A DNA stretch of 64,000 bases from Saprospiraceae bacterium (lineage in GTDB: Bacteria > Bacteroidota > Bacteroidia > Chitinophagales > Saprospiraceae). The notes under the pieces were generated by a model. It searched no databases, was not told the origin of the DNA, and was given only the letters and a program-made list of their open reading frames with translations. This document shows, piece after piece, positions 51,907 through 60,199 of the stretch (within the stretch, counting starts at the first letter, position 1; every line of letters starts with the position of its first letter). The position numbers and the translations under genes are program-made. The DNA lies in the NCBI GenBank assembly GCA_021604865.1, contig BQJU01000028.1, positions 1 to 64,000 on the forward strand, read 5' to 3'.

Positions 51907-54557
51907 AAAAGACCAATAATCACCCTCCCAAATGGGCAGATAAATTTCTGGAATGGTATTGCAAGCCTGAATTGCTGGAAGAGATCCAGGGCGACATTTA
52001 TGAATTGTTTTATAATAGAATTGAGGAAGGTGATTCTAAGGAAGCCCGTCGCCGTTTCGCCTGGGATGTTTTACGTTCTTTAAGATTGTCTACAATCAAA
52101 AATTTCAACTTAAAGTTATCACCCATCATGTTAAGAAGTAATGTCAAAATTGCTTTCCGCCATTTGCTGAAGCAAAAACAATATTCTTTTATTAAAATTG
52201 GCGGTTTTGCTCTGGGCATTGCCGCTTGTTTATTGATTTCTCTCTTTATCAGGGACGAGCTCAGTTATGACCTTCAATATCCGGATGTTGATCGCATTTA
52301 TAGGGTTATTGGACAATTTAATGATGATGGAAAAATAGAAAAAGGCGTTCATTTTCCTGCGCCTTTCGGCGATGTATTAGAATCCGATTATCCGGAAGTA
52401 GAGTTGTCGGGGCGCTTTAATTCCAGCGAACTTTTTGGAGCGGGTGCCAATGAGTTGAGGGTAGAAGGTGAAATGCAAAATTTCCACGAAGATGGGTTCG
52501 TTTTTGCTGACCAGGAATTTATGGAACTATTGGACATACCTATGGTATATGGAGATGTAAAACACGCGCTAGCTCAACCCCATTCCATTGTCATTTCCAA
52601 AAGTAAAGCCGATAAATATTTTCCCAATGAGAATCCCGTGGGGAAACATTTAATTTTAAATAATGATGAAGAAAATGCTTATAAGATTGGTGGAGTAATG
52701 GAAGATTTTCCAGCCACATCTCACCTTCATTTTGACTTTTTGATGACCATGACCCAAGTGGAATTCTGGCCAGGAGAACAGACTTTTTGGCAAGCAAACA
52801 ATTACCACACTTATATCAAGGTACGCCCTGGTGTTGATGCGGCTCAGCTTGAGAAAAAGATGCTGGCCATTATTGATGATTATATCATTCCGAGTGAGAT
52901 AGAAGCGGGTTCAACAAATATCGAAGAAAATGCCAGAAAAGCAAGTTTTTACTTGCAGCCATTGCGCGATATTCACCTTAGATCCGAGGGGATATTTGAC
53001 CGTTTAAACCATGGAGATATCCGTTTTGTTTGGTTGTTTGGTGCCATAGCGATCTTTATTTTGCTTATTGCCTGTATCAATTTTATCAACCTTTCCACGG
53101 CTAAATCAGCTAACCGTGCCAAAGAAGTTGGTCTGCGCAAAGTTCTGGGATCTGTTCGAGGTCACCTGGTCAATCAATTCCTGATCGAATCTGTATTATT
53201 TAGTTTGTTTTCCTTTATTATAGGTGTGCTATTGGCTGGTCTGGTGCTTCCGTTTTTTAATCAATTAGCAGACAAATCGTTAAGCTTTCCATGGCATGAA
53301 TGGTGGTTTGTTCCCCTGCTTTTGGTGTCAACGTTAGTCGTGGGGCTTTTTGCAGGATTATACCCCTCCTTTTATTTGTCGGCATTTAGACCGATTGATG
53401 TGTTGAAAGGAGACCTCAGTAGAGGAAGCAAAAGTTCAGGTATGCGTAATGCACTTGTCGTTTTCCAATTTACCACTTCTATCATCCTGATTATCGGTAC
53501 GTTTATCATCTATCGTCAGATGGATTTTATTCTCAACAAAAAACTGGGGTATGAAAAAGAACAGGTGTTGATCCTTGGAGGAGCTAATACCCTGGCAGAA
53601 AAGGAGTCCACCTTTAAGCAGGCTTTATTACAATTGCCACAAGTGAAAAGTGCTTCTCTAAGTGATTTTTTGCCCATTCCCGGTACAAAAAGAAATGGCA
53701 ATGTTTTTTGGCGGGAAGGAAAAACTAAAGAAGAAGATCCTATCTCTGGCCAGATCTGGCAAGTCGATCATGATTACCTCAAGACTATGGGTATGAATAT
53801 TGTAGAAGGAAGAGATTTTTCTGTTGATTTGGCTTTGGATTCACAAGCGGTTATTATCAATCAGGACATGGCAAAGAGATTGGCCCTGGATGAACCTATT
53901 GGCAAACGTATCACCAATTCTTCGAACGTCTGGGAAATCATTGGAGTCGTTGAAGATTTTCATTCAGAATCGATAAGAGATGATATTCGACCACTTTGCA
54001 TGGTTATTGGCAATAACACGACTTCCCACATTGCTGTCAAAGTAAATACCACTGACATGCCGGGATTGATTAAGAGTGTTGAGGGTATCTGGGATAGATT
54101 TTCTCCAAATCAGAATATCAGGTATACTTTCCTGGACGAGAGTTTTGCTACCATGTACGCCGATGTACAGCGGATGGGGCGAATTTTTACGAGCTTTGCT
54201 ATCCTGGCTATCATTGTTGCCTGTTTAGGTTTATTTGGGCTTTCTGCTTTTATGGCTGAGCAGCGAAGTAAAGAAATCAGTATCCGTAAAGTATTGGGGG
54301 CCTCTGTGAAAAGTATTATCCGTTTGTTGACACAAAGTTTTCTGACGTTGGTCTTAATATCCCTGCTTATTGCGATACCACTGGCCTGGTACGTTATGCA
54401 AAAGTGGTTGGAGGATTTCGCCTACCACATCACGATTAGTTGGGATGTGTTTGTTCTGGCAGGATTAATTGCTATTGTGATTGCTTTAGCGACCATCAGT
54501 TTTCAGGCTATACGTACAGCGACGGCTAATCCGGTAGAGGCTTTACGGAAGGAGTGA
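51903..54557 (+). CDS. prefix-domain FtsX/MacB-type permease, PadR-linked, no adjacent ATPase
   Basis: The start is the ATG at 51903, which overlaps the PadR stop; an ATG at 51861 would lie inside padR. The 884-residue protein begins with a cytoplasmic prefix (about 1-70) containing PPKWADKFLEWYCKPELLEEIQGDIYELFYNR, matching the permease prefix domain found with PadR regulators. The tandem FtsX part follows, with coupling motifs AKEVGLRKVLGSVRGHLVNQF and SKEISIRKVLGASVKSIIRLL and the tail TANPVEALRKE. It is a paralogue of the six permeases at 28044-43882 but has its own regulator and no ATPase neighbour. It may use one of the two ATPases encoded in this window. Confidence 0.92.
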   Translation: MKKTNNHPPKWADKFLEWYCKPELLEEIQGDIYELFYNRIEEGDSKEARRRFAWDVLRSLRLSTIKNFNLKLSPIMLRSNVKIAFRHLLKQKQYSFIKIGGFALGIAACLLISLFIRDELSYDLQYPDVDRIYRVIGQFNDDGKIEKGVHFPAPFGDVLESDYPEVELSGRFNSSELFGAGANELRVEGEMQNFHEDGFVFADQEFMELLDIPMVYGDVKHALAQPHSIVISKSKADKYFPNENPVGKHLILNNDEENAYKIGGVMEDFPATSHLHFDFLMTMTQVEFWPGEQTFWQANNYHTYIKVRPGVDAAQLEKKMLAIIDDYIIPSEIEAGSTNIEENARKASFYLQPLRDIHLRSEGIFDRLNHGDIRFVWLFGAIAIFILLIACINFINLSTAKSANRAKEVGLRKVLGSVRGHLVNQFLIESVLFSLFSFIIGVLLAGLVLPFFNQLADKSLSFPWHEWWFVPLLLVSTLVVGLFAGLYPSFYLSAFRPIDVLKGDLSRGSKSSGMRNALVVFQFTTSIILIIGTFIIYRQMDFILNKKLGYEKEQVLILGGANTLAEKESTFKQALLQLPQVKSASLSDFLPIPGTKRNGNVFWREGKTKEEDPISGQIWQVDHDYLKTMGMNIVEGRDFSVDLALDSQAVIINQDMAKRLALDEPIGKRITNSSNVWEIIGVVEDFHSESIRDDIRPLCMVIGNNTTSHIAVKVNTTDMPGLIKSVEGIWDRFSPNQNIRYTFLDESFATMYADVQRMGRIFTSFAILAIIVACLGLFGLSAFMAEQRSKEISIRKVLGASVKSIIRLLTQSFLTLVLISLLIAIPLAWYVMQKWLEDFAYHITISWDVFVLAGLIAIVIALATISFQAIRTATANPVEALRKE

Positions 54558-54619
54558 GGATTCAGGAGTCAGGTGCCAGGTGCCAGGAGTCAGGAGTCAG
54601 GAGTCAGGATTCAGGGGGC
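54557..54619 (+). repeat. nine tandem heptanucleotides (AGGAGTC-type)
   Basis: Nine consecutive 7-base units (AGGATTC, AGGAGTC, AGGTGCC, AGGTGCC, three AGGAGTC, AGGATTC, AGGGGGC) start at the last base of the permease stop codon. They are followed by an ordinary 104-base spacer up to the AraC regulator. Confidence 0.9.
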
Positions 54620-54723
54620 AGGCAGCTGCAAAAATGAGGTGAAGAAAAATTCCCGACAAAGGTTCAGTGGGAAATACTATTGATATTGGTTAACTTTACT
54701 GGCGTCATACAGAATGATAAGCT

Positions 54724-55890
54724 ATGGAAACCATTAACCCGTCTTTTGACACCTGGACCTCACTTTTTCTTATTGCTGTAGGTCAAGGGCTCTTTTTAAC
54801 GCTGGTAATTATTTTAAAAGGCTGGCGCAAGGCCAATATTTTGCTAGGAGCCCTCTTTTTTGTTTTTTCACTGATGTTATTGCAGTATGTACTGTTTTGG
54901 ACCAACTATGTTCAGGTTTTTCCCCACTTTTTGGGCATTGTAGTTTTGGCCATGTATTTACTGACGCCTTTGCTTTATCTTTACCTCAAAGTAGTCAAAA
55001 ATAATGGCCACCTCGCTGCTTATAATTATGTGCACTTCCTTCCGGCATTATTGCTCTTTACACTATTGGCACCAAACCTACTTTTAGATGCATCAGCAAA
55101 AGCCAATTTGCTTCAGGAAGGCAGCGTTTTTTATTCTGATATTCCCCTTTTAAATCAGGTCGGATTTTTAGCCCTGCCCAAGGTTCAGATAGTCTATCAA
55201 TTGGTGTATCAGGTCTTTTTTATTGTTCTGGTATTTGGCCAAAATAGAGGAGTACCCTCTGACCAGTTTGTCAACATTCGCAACAGGTGGCTTCGAACCC
55301 TTTTCTTCCTGTATCTGGGCTTTATTCTTAGTTATATCGGTTATTATGTGATGATATTTACCGGCAATTATAAGAAGAATTGGGATTATTTGATTTCGGC
55401 ATTTATGTGTCTGTTCATTTACACTGTAGGGTGGTTGGGGTACCGCCAGCCGGAAATATTTGAAGGACAAATCCTCAAAAACTCCTTTTTATCTAAAAAA
55501 TACCGTAGTTCAACGCTGACTCCTGGGGCGAGCAAGTCCATTCTGAAAAAACTCAACCAGATCATGCGCGATGAAAAACCATTCCTGGATTCCGGCTTAA
55601 GACTGGATGATTTGGCTGACCTTGTGCATTGCAACCGGCATCAGTTGTCGCAGGTCCTCAATCAGGAAATTGGCAAGAACTTTCCAGAATATATCAACGA
55701 TTTTCGCTTCGAAACAGCCCGGCAATTCTTGCTTGATCCTGGCCAATCACACCTTCCTGTCAGAGAAATCGGCTATACTGCCGGCTTTAATAATCCAACG
55801 ACTTTTACCAAAGTATTTAAGGAGAAAACTGGCTTTACACCAAAGGCTTTTCAGGTGCAGCATTTGCAGGAGCGAGCGGGGAAGGAATGA
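54724..55890 (+). CDS. membrane-anchored AraC-family transcriptional regulator
   Basis: The 388-residue protein has about seven N-terminal transmembrane helices (about 10-240) followed by a cytoplasmic AraC HTH at about 275-380. The HTH contains LRLDDLADLVHCNRHQLSQVLN, FPEYINDFRFETARQFLLD and IGYTAGFNNPTTFTKVFKEKTGFTPKAFQ. This one-component arrangement is common in Bacteroidota; ligand and targets are unknown. It stands alone between two tandem-repeat regions. It may control the preceding permease or the secreted lectin-domain gene beyond the repeats, but nothing in the sequence shows that. Confidence 0.93.
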   Translation: METINPSFDTWTSLFLIAVGQGLFLTLVIILKGWRKANILLGALFFVFSLMLLQYVLFWTNYVQVFPHFLGIVVLAMYLLTPLLYLYLKVVKNNGHLAAYNYVHFLPALLLFTLLAPNLLLDASAKANLLQEGSVFYSDIPLLNQVGFLALPKVQIVYQLVYQVFFIVLVFGQNRGVPSDQFVNIRNRWLRTLFFLYLGFILSYIGYYVMIFTGNYKKNWDYLISAFMCLFIYTVGWLGYRQPEIFEGQILKNSFLSKKYRSSTLTPGASKSILKKLNQIMRDEKPFLDSGLRLDDLADLVHCNRHQLSQVLNQEIGKNFPEYINDFRFETARQFLLDPGQSHLPVREIGYTAGFNNPTTFTKVFKEKTGFTPKAFQVQHLQERAGKE

Positions 55891-55914
55891 GGAGGGAAGA
55901 GGACTTGGTTTTAG

Positions 55915-56430
55915 GAGGGTTTAGGAGGGTTTAGGGGTAGCAGAGGTGGTTTAGATTGGCGTAACTCTTTCCAGTTCTTCTGGGGAAAGCAGGTTTAGGG
56001 TGGTTTAGGAAGGTTTAGGGGCAAATTGGTGGTATAGTACGGCGTAACTCTTTCCAATTCTTCCGGGGAAGGCAGGTTTAGGATGGTTTAGAAGGTTTAG
56101 GTCAGCAGAGGTGGTTTAGATTGGCGTAACTCTTTCCAGTTCTTCTGGGGAAAGCAGGTTTAGGATGGTTTAGCAGGTTTAGGGGCGGCAGAGGTGGTTG
56201 AAAACGGGGTAGTTCTTTCCAGTTCTTTCATTTTTTCCTGTTCTTCTGGGGAAAGCAGGTTTAGGGTGGTTTAGCAGGTTTAGGGGCAGCATAGGTGGTT
56301 TAGATCGGCGTAACTCTATGCAATTCGTACATTTTTTCCAGTCCTTCAGGGAAAGCAGGTTTAGGAAGGTTTAGGAGGTTTAGGGCGGCAGAGGTGGTTT
56401 AGATCGGGGTAACGCTTTCCAGTTCTTGGG
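55915..56430 (+). repeat. six-unit tandem repeat (82-101 bp units) rich in GTTTAGG
   Basis: Units recur at 55958, 56041, 56123, 56206, 56307 and 56406, each marked by GGCGTAACTCTTTCCAGTTCTT or a close variant. The markers are separated by GGGGAAAGCAGGTTTAGGGTGGTTTAG-like spacers. Units 4 and 5 carry an extra CATTTTTTCC insertion and are about 18 bases longer. It fills the gap between the AraC gene and the convergent lectin-domain gene, has no open frame, and is flanked on the right by another dispersed repeat (56540-56570). Confidence 0.88.
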
Positions 56431-56539
56431 AGTGTCCAGCAAAGTGTGTCTACCTCAAAATCTTCAATTTCCAGTTTAGGGTATAAAGAATTGCATTTCA
56501 ATAAATTACGGTGCGAAACTCCGCGTTCTCCGTGTCTTT

Positions 56540-56570
56540 GCGGTGAAAAAAGCACACTTTCTCGCACACG
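56540..56570 (+). repeat. direct repeat R-left flanking the lectin-domain gene
   Basis: GCGGTGAAAAAAGCACACTT then TCTCG is identical to positions 58296-58320, with weaker similarity after. The segment just before it (CTCCGCGTTCTCCGTGTCTTTGCGGTGAA) looks like the reverse of the widely dispersed CACCGCAAAGACACGGAGAACGC-type repeat seen in many bacterial genomes. That identity is recalled, not searched. Confidence 0.7.
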
Positions 56571-56582
56571 CCCACTAAGCCC

Positions 56583-58214
56583 CTATCTCAGCAAATACAC
56601 TATTCCACTAAAAGACCGGCTATTGCCGTTTCGGAAATCTACTTCCAACACATATAGGTAGGCCCCAGGGTCGAGTGGTTTGTTGTCGGCTTTTCCATTC
56701 CAGGCTTTGGCATATTCTTCGGGTAAAAAATCATGGGTTTCGTATAGAAGGCCACCCCAGCGGTTGAAGATGCGCATGACCCGGATGTTGACAATATCGG
56801 CTTGGTGAAATGGGCGAAAGACATCATTTACACCGTCATCATTAGGCGAAAAGGCGTTGGGGATATAGATTTTCTCGCAGTCTTCATAGCTTATATTGAT
56901 ATTGTCATTGGCGGTGCCGCAATAATTGGTGGCTATGATTGAGTACTGGCCTGGGGCATTGACCTGTAGGCTGTCGAGGTGGGAGCCATTTGACCAAAGG
57001 TAGGTGGCATTGGGGTCGGAGGCATGCAGGGTAATCGTTTCTTTTAGACAAAGGCTGGTATCCGGACCAAGTTCGATAAAGGGAAGATGTAGTTGATTCA
57101 CATCAATAAAATCAACCGAGGTACAAAACGTATCTGTTCGGGTAACGGTAACGCCATAAAGACCCGAATTATTGACCGTTAGGGTAGGGGTGGTGGCTCC
57201 GGTCGACCAATTGTAAATGGCTGTTGGCGTTGTGACATCCAGGAATAAAGGATTGTCTTTGCAAATGGTGGTATCCGGGCCAAGGTCGAAAAAAACAGAA
57301 TCACCAGCTACTTCAACTAGAATATCATCATAAAAAGGAAAATTACAAACATCCAAAACTTCCAATTGATAGAGCGTAGTCTGAGCTGGTGCCACAATGG
57401 GATTAGGCGAAAAAGGATCATCAATGCCCGCCTCGGGTGTCCAATGGTAACTTTGACCGCCCCGGGCATGTAGTTGGGCTTGTCCACCCGGACACATCAC
57501 AATATCTTCTTGTTCATCGAGAAAGGAAGTATAACTCAAACATACCTGATGTATATTGTTGGCAGCTCCCGTGCCAGCGGTAAATCCCCAATAAACGAGC
57601 GGATCACCGGCAAAAATAGTATTGACAATGTCGCCTTCATAACTAAGGCGCAGATCACAATCAAAATAGACATGCAATTGGTGCAATCCGGCATCCCAGC
57701 TCACCCGCAGATCGTGGAATTCACAATCTTCGATATTGGGTGAGGAGGTGCTGGCCTGAATCGGCCCTGCCAGCAAATTGGGTGAATTGTGGTTAACTGT
57801 GCCGTTTTTTTCAATGGCGATGTGGTCATAAGCAGGATCGTTTAACATCACATTCTGCCAGGTGTCAATCTCGATGCCCAATGCGGGGTTTACATTCAGA
57901 AAACCAATACCTCCACCGCCCACACCTATGGTTGTGCTGACGGGTTGAAAGCCAAAAACAAGGCCATCGGCACCCCAATCATCTGTACACCCCAGATTTA
58001 CCTGAACCACTACATCAAAGGATTCATTGAGGCTGATTTTATCTGGATTCCAGATAGAACCCACCTTGTTATTGACTGCCGGGGTCAATTGATAGCAGGT
58101 GTCATTGAGCTGTACAGCATCACCATTAAGGAAAAACTGTGCTGAAACATTTGGCGAAAGCCAGAAAAAAAGGATAGTGAACAACCCAAGCAGTTTAAGC
58201 GCAAATTGGGGCAT
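56583..58214 (-). CDS. secreted L-type-lectin-domain protein with gliding-motility-type C-terminal domain
   Basis: The start is placed at the ATG at 58214 (MPQFALKLLGLFTILFFWLSPNVSA). The upstream frame to 58370 runs through a repeat and lacks a signal. The mature protein opens with an L-type lectin-like domain (about 25-240; VGSIWNPDKISLNESFDVVV, then LGIEIDTWQNVM). Three Ig-like modules follow, each with CPGG/CKD/CLKE starts and a YxW motif (SYHWTPEAGI, IYNWSTGATT, TYLWSNGS). It ends in the CHU/gliding-motility domain IYIPNAFSPNDDGVNDVF and RVMRIFNRWGGLLYE, a type B type IX sorting signal. It probably binds glycans at the cell surface. Confidence 0.92.
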   Translation of the reverse strand: MPQFALKLLGLFTILFFWLSPNVSAQFFLNGDAVQLNDTCYQLTPAVNNKVGSIWNPDKISLNESFDVVVQVNLGCTDDWGADGLVFGFQPVSTTIGVGGGGIGFLNVNPALGIEIDTWQNVMLNDPAYDHIAIEKNGTVNHNSPNLLAGPIQASTSSPNIEDCEFHDLRVSWDAGLHQLHVYFDCDLRLSYEGDIVNTIFAGDPLVYWGFTAGTGAANNIHQVCLSYTSFLDEQEDIVMCPGGQAQLHARGGQSYHWTPEAGIDDPFSPNPIVAPAQTTLYQLEVLDVCNFPFYDDILVEVAGDSVFFDLGPDTTICKDNPLFLDVTTPTAIYNWSTGATTPTLTVNNSGLYGVTVTRTDTFCTSVDFIDVNQLHLPFIELGPDTSLCLKETITLHASDPNATYLWSNGSHLDSLQVNAPGQYSIIATNYCGTANDNINISYEDCEKIYIPNAFSPNDDGVNDVFRPFHQADIVNIRVMRIFNRWGGLLYETHDFLPEEYAKAWNGKADNKPLDPGAYLYVLEVDFRNGNSRSFSGIVYLLR

Positions 58215-58295
58215 AGGTCTAAAATATTGTTTGAATTGAAAAAAGGACAGAAAACAGCCATTAATACCTTTACTTCCATCAAAGATAAGGAGATA

Positions 58296-58325
58296 GCGGT
58301 GAAAAAAGCACACTTTCTCGTACAC
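58296..58325 (+). repeat. direct repeat R-right flanking the lectin-domain gene
   Basis: A 25-base stretch identical to 56540-56564. The two copies bracket the 1.63-kb lectin-domain gene, with 12 bases on one side and 81 on the other. Confidence 0.75.
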
Positions 58326-58462
58326 CCCCTTCCTTTCGGTGACGAAGCCCTGCGTAGTCGACCAATCCACTCATTTCAACAAAACATTCCGCCTCAATTT
58401 CTTATATTAATTTTTTTTACCGTTAATTCGTATTTTAAATACATTCTTAAACTATATTTTCC

Positions 58463-59083
58463 ATGCCTTCATCTACAACTGATACGATTATTTTCGACCT
58501 TGGTGGTGTACTTATTGATTGGAATCCGCGCTATTTGTACCGGAAAATATTTGAAGAAGAGGAAATGGAATATTTCCTTACGGAAATTTGCAATCCGGAA
58601 TGGAATGAGCAGCAGGATGCTGGCCGGTTGTGGAAGGAGGCTATCGCATTATTGGTGGCACAGCATCCCAAATATGAAGAAGCTATTGTGGCCTATTATG
58701 GCCGCTGGCGGGAAATGGTAGGTGGCGCGGTGGAGGGCACGGTTGATATCCTAACGGGATTGTACGAAAATAAAAATTATCGCTTGTATGCTTTAACCAA
58801 TTGGTCGGCAGAAACCTGGCCGATTGCCTTGGAGTTATTTCCATTTTTAAGCTATTTTGAAGGCATTCTTGTATCGGGACAAGAAATGATGAAAAAACCC
58901 GATCATAGGATATATAACCTAATGCTTGACCGCTTTAATATCGACCCGACAAAAGCCGTTTTTATTGATGATGTCATAAAGAATGTTAAAGGCGCAGAAG
59001 CGGTAGGCTTATCAGCCATCCATTTTCAGTCACCAGAACAATTAAGTCAGAACTTAAAAATAATTGGTGTGAATCAAATTTAA
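58463..59083 (+). CDS. HAD-family (class IA) phosphatase, YihX-like
   Basis: The 206-residue protein has motif I IIFDLGGVLIDWN with nucleophile Asp12. The residue two after it is Gly, as in the GGV subgroup that includes sugar-phosphate phosphatases. Motif II is in LYALTNWS, the conserved lysine is in KKPDHRIYN, and motif IV is VFIDDVIKNVKGA. A four-helix cap lies at about 25-85. It is cytoplasmic and probably acts on a small phosphorylated metabolite. The next gene starts 23 bases downstream on the same strand. Confidence 0.9.
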   Translation: MPSSTTDTIIFDLGGVLIDWNPRYLYRKIFEEEEMEYFLTEICNPEWNEQQDAGRLWKEAIALLVAQHPKYEEAIVAYYGRWREMVGGAVEGTVDILTGLYENKNYRLYALTNWSAETWPIALELFPFLSYFEGILVSGQEMMKKPDHRIYNLMLDRFNIDPTKAVFIDDVIKNVKGAEAVGLSAIHFQSPEQLSQNLKIIGVNQI

Positions 59084-59106
59084 TCAACTAAAAAACGACG
59101 CGTTCT

Positions 59107-60159
59107 ATGAAAAAATTAATTTGTGTGATATTGGCTACCGCCCTTTTTACTGGGCTGGGAGCGCAGGATTTTTTGATAACCTTGGCAGGGGATACTTTGC
59201 GCGGAGCTATTTTTGAAATCCCTAAGCCTAATGGTATGGAAATAACCATTAAAATGCCTGATGGCAAAAAAAGGATTTTGACTCCTGAAGAGATAATCGC
59301 TTATTCCATTGAAGGCAAACGATACGAACCCTTTTCCATTGAAGGTAAAAACCTCCCTAAACAAGTCTTCTTTCAATGTCACCTCAAAGGAGAGGTAAGC
59401 TTTTATTCCAGTTATGATGTAAAAGGTGCTGTAAATCAATTTTACCTACGCATGGAAGAAGGGGACCTGGAAGAGTTGAAGCCGGAGGAAGCCGTCGTGA
59501 AAAACACTTGGGAGGATAGTGGATATAAAGGCCTGGCCCAAGTTTATTACAATGTTTTGCGCAGAGGGTTTAAAGCCTGCCCGACCATACTGCCCACCCT
59601 GCCTGACTATCAATATTCGCTTAGGAGTTTTACAAAAGCCTTCCTGGCCTATTATGAGTGTGTGAATCAGTCATATCAGGATTTTAGTGTAAAGAAAACC
59701 TCGAAACGCCCGGAATTGGCCATCTATGCTTCGCTGCACCAACCTTTGTTAGCTGAAGCGGAAAGAGATCTTGGATTTTCAGCGAATATTGGGTTTGATA
59801 TTGGGGCTTATGCCAATTTTTTTATTTTGGGAAGCCAAAACAAACTCATTTTTCAATTAAATGTGGTGTATACTTCTTTATCATTTAAAAATGCAGACAG
59901 CAGAATAACTGCCGCAGACTTCCTCAACGAAAAATATGTCCACTTTCCCATCTTAATGCTTAAATATTTTCAAATTGGAAGCCTTAATGTCCACACCGGA
60001 GCAGGGGTAGATATTATTGCCAAGAAAGAAGTGCTTAATGGATTGATGGTTTCTACAGGAATAGATTTTGAACTGAAGACTATTAAAATGGTCTCCTTTA
60101 TAAGAGCCAGATTTTTGAGCGGCGCTAGTTTACATTTTGGATTGGGGGCAGCATTTTAG
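59107..60159 (+). CDS. exported protein with predicted C-terminal outer-membrane barrel
   Basis: The 350-residue protein has a signal peptide (MKKLICVILATALFTGLGAQ). An N-terminal beta domain follows (FLITLAGDTLRGAIFEI, KMPDGKKRILTPEEIIAYSI), as in many exported Bacteroidota proteins. From about 205 there are alternating strands (LAIYASLHQPLLAEA, FSANIGFDIGAYANF, LIFQLNVVYTSLSF, VHTGAGVDIIAK) that end in GASLHFGLGAAF, as in PorT-like barrels. No enzyme motif is seen. It overlaps the end of repeat E6 by two bases. Confidence 0.72.
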   Translation: MKKLICVILATALFTGLGAQDFLITLAGDTLRGAIFEIPKPNGMEITIKMPDGKKRILTPEEIIAYSIEGKRYEPFSIEGKNLPKQVFFQCHLKGEVSFYSSYDVKGAVNQFYLRMEEGDLEELKPEEAVVKNTWEDSGYKGLAQVYYNVLRRGFKACPTILPTLPDYQYSLRSFTKAFLAYYECVNQSYQDFSVKKTSKRPELAIYASLHQPLLAEAERDLGFSANIGFDIGAYANFFILGSQNKLIFQLNVVYTSLSFKNADSRITAADFLNEKYVHFPILMLKYFQIGSLNVHTGAGVDIIAKKEVLNGLMVSTGIDFELKTIKMVSFIRARFLSGASLHFGLGAAF

Positions 60160-60199
60160 TACTTGTTTGTCATCAAATCCGACCTCCAAACAAGCACTG
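60158..60199. repeat. MITE/REP-like element, family E (copy E6, minimal)
   Basis: AGTACTTGTTTG...CGACCTCCAAACAAGCACT forms a short hairpin with the family E ends. It begins at the stop codon of the barrel gene, and RHS-type coding sequence starts immediately after it. A join at a repeat boundary like this is what a recombination or insertion event would leave. Confidence 0.7.

Noticed and set aside
55915-56430. possible CRISPR array or telomere-like tract
   Set aside because: Units are 82-101 bases, the whole unit is repeated rather than short repeats with unique spacers, and no cas genes are near. GTTTAGG occurs only inside the unit and not as a contiguous telomeric run.
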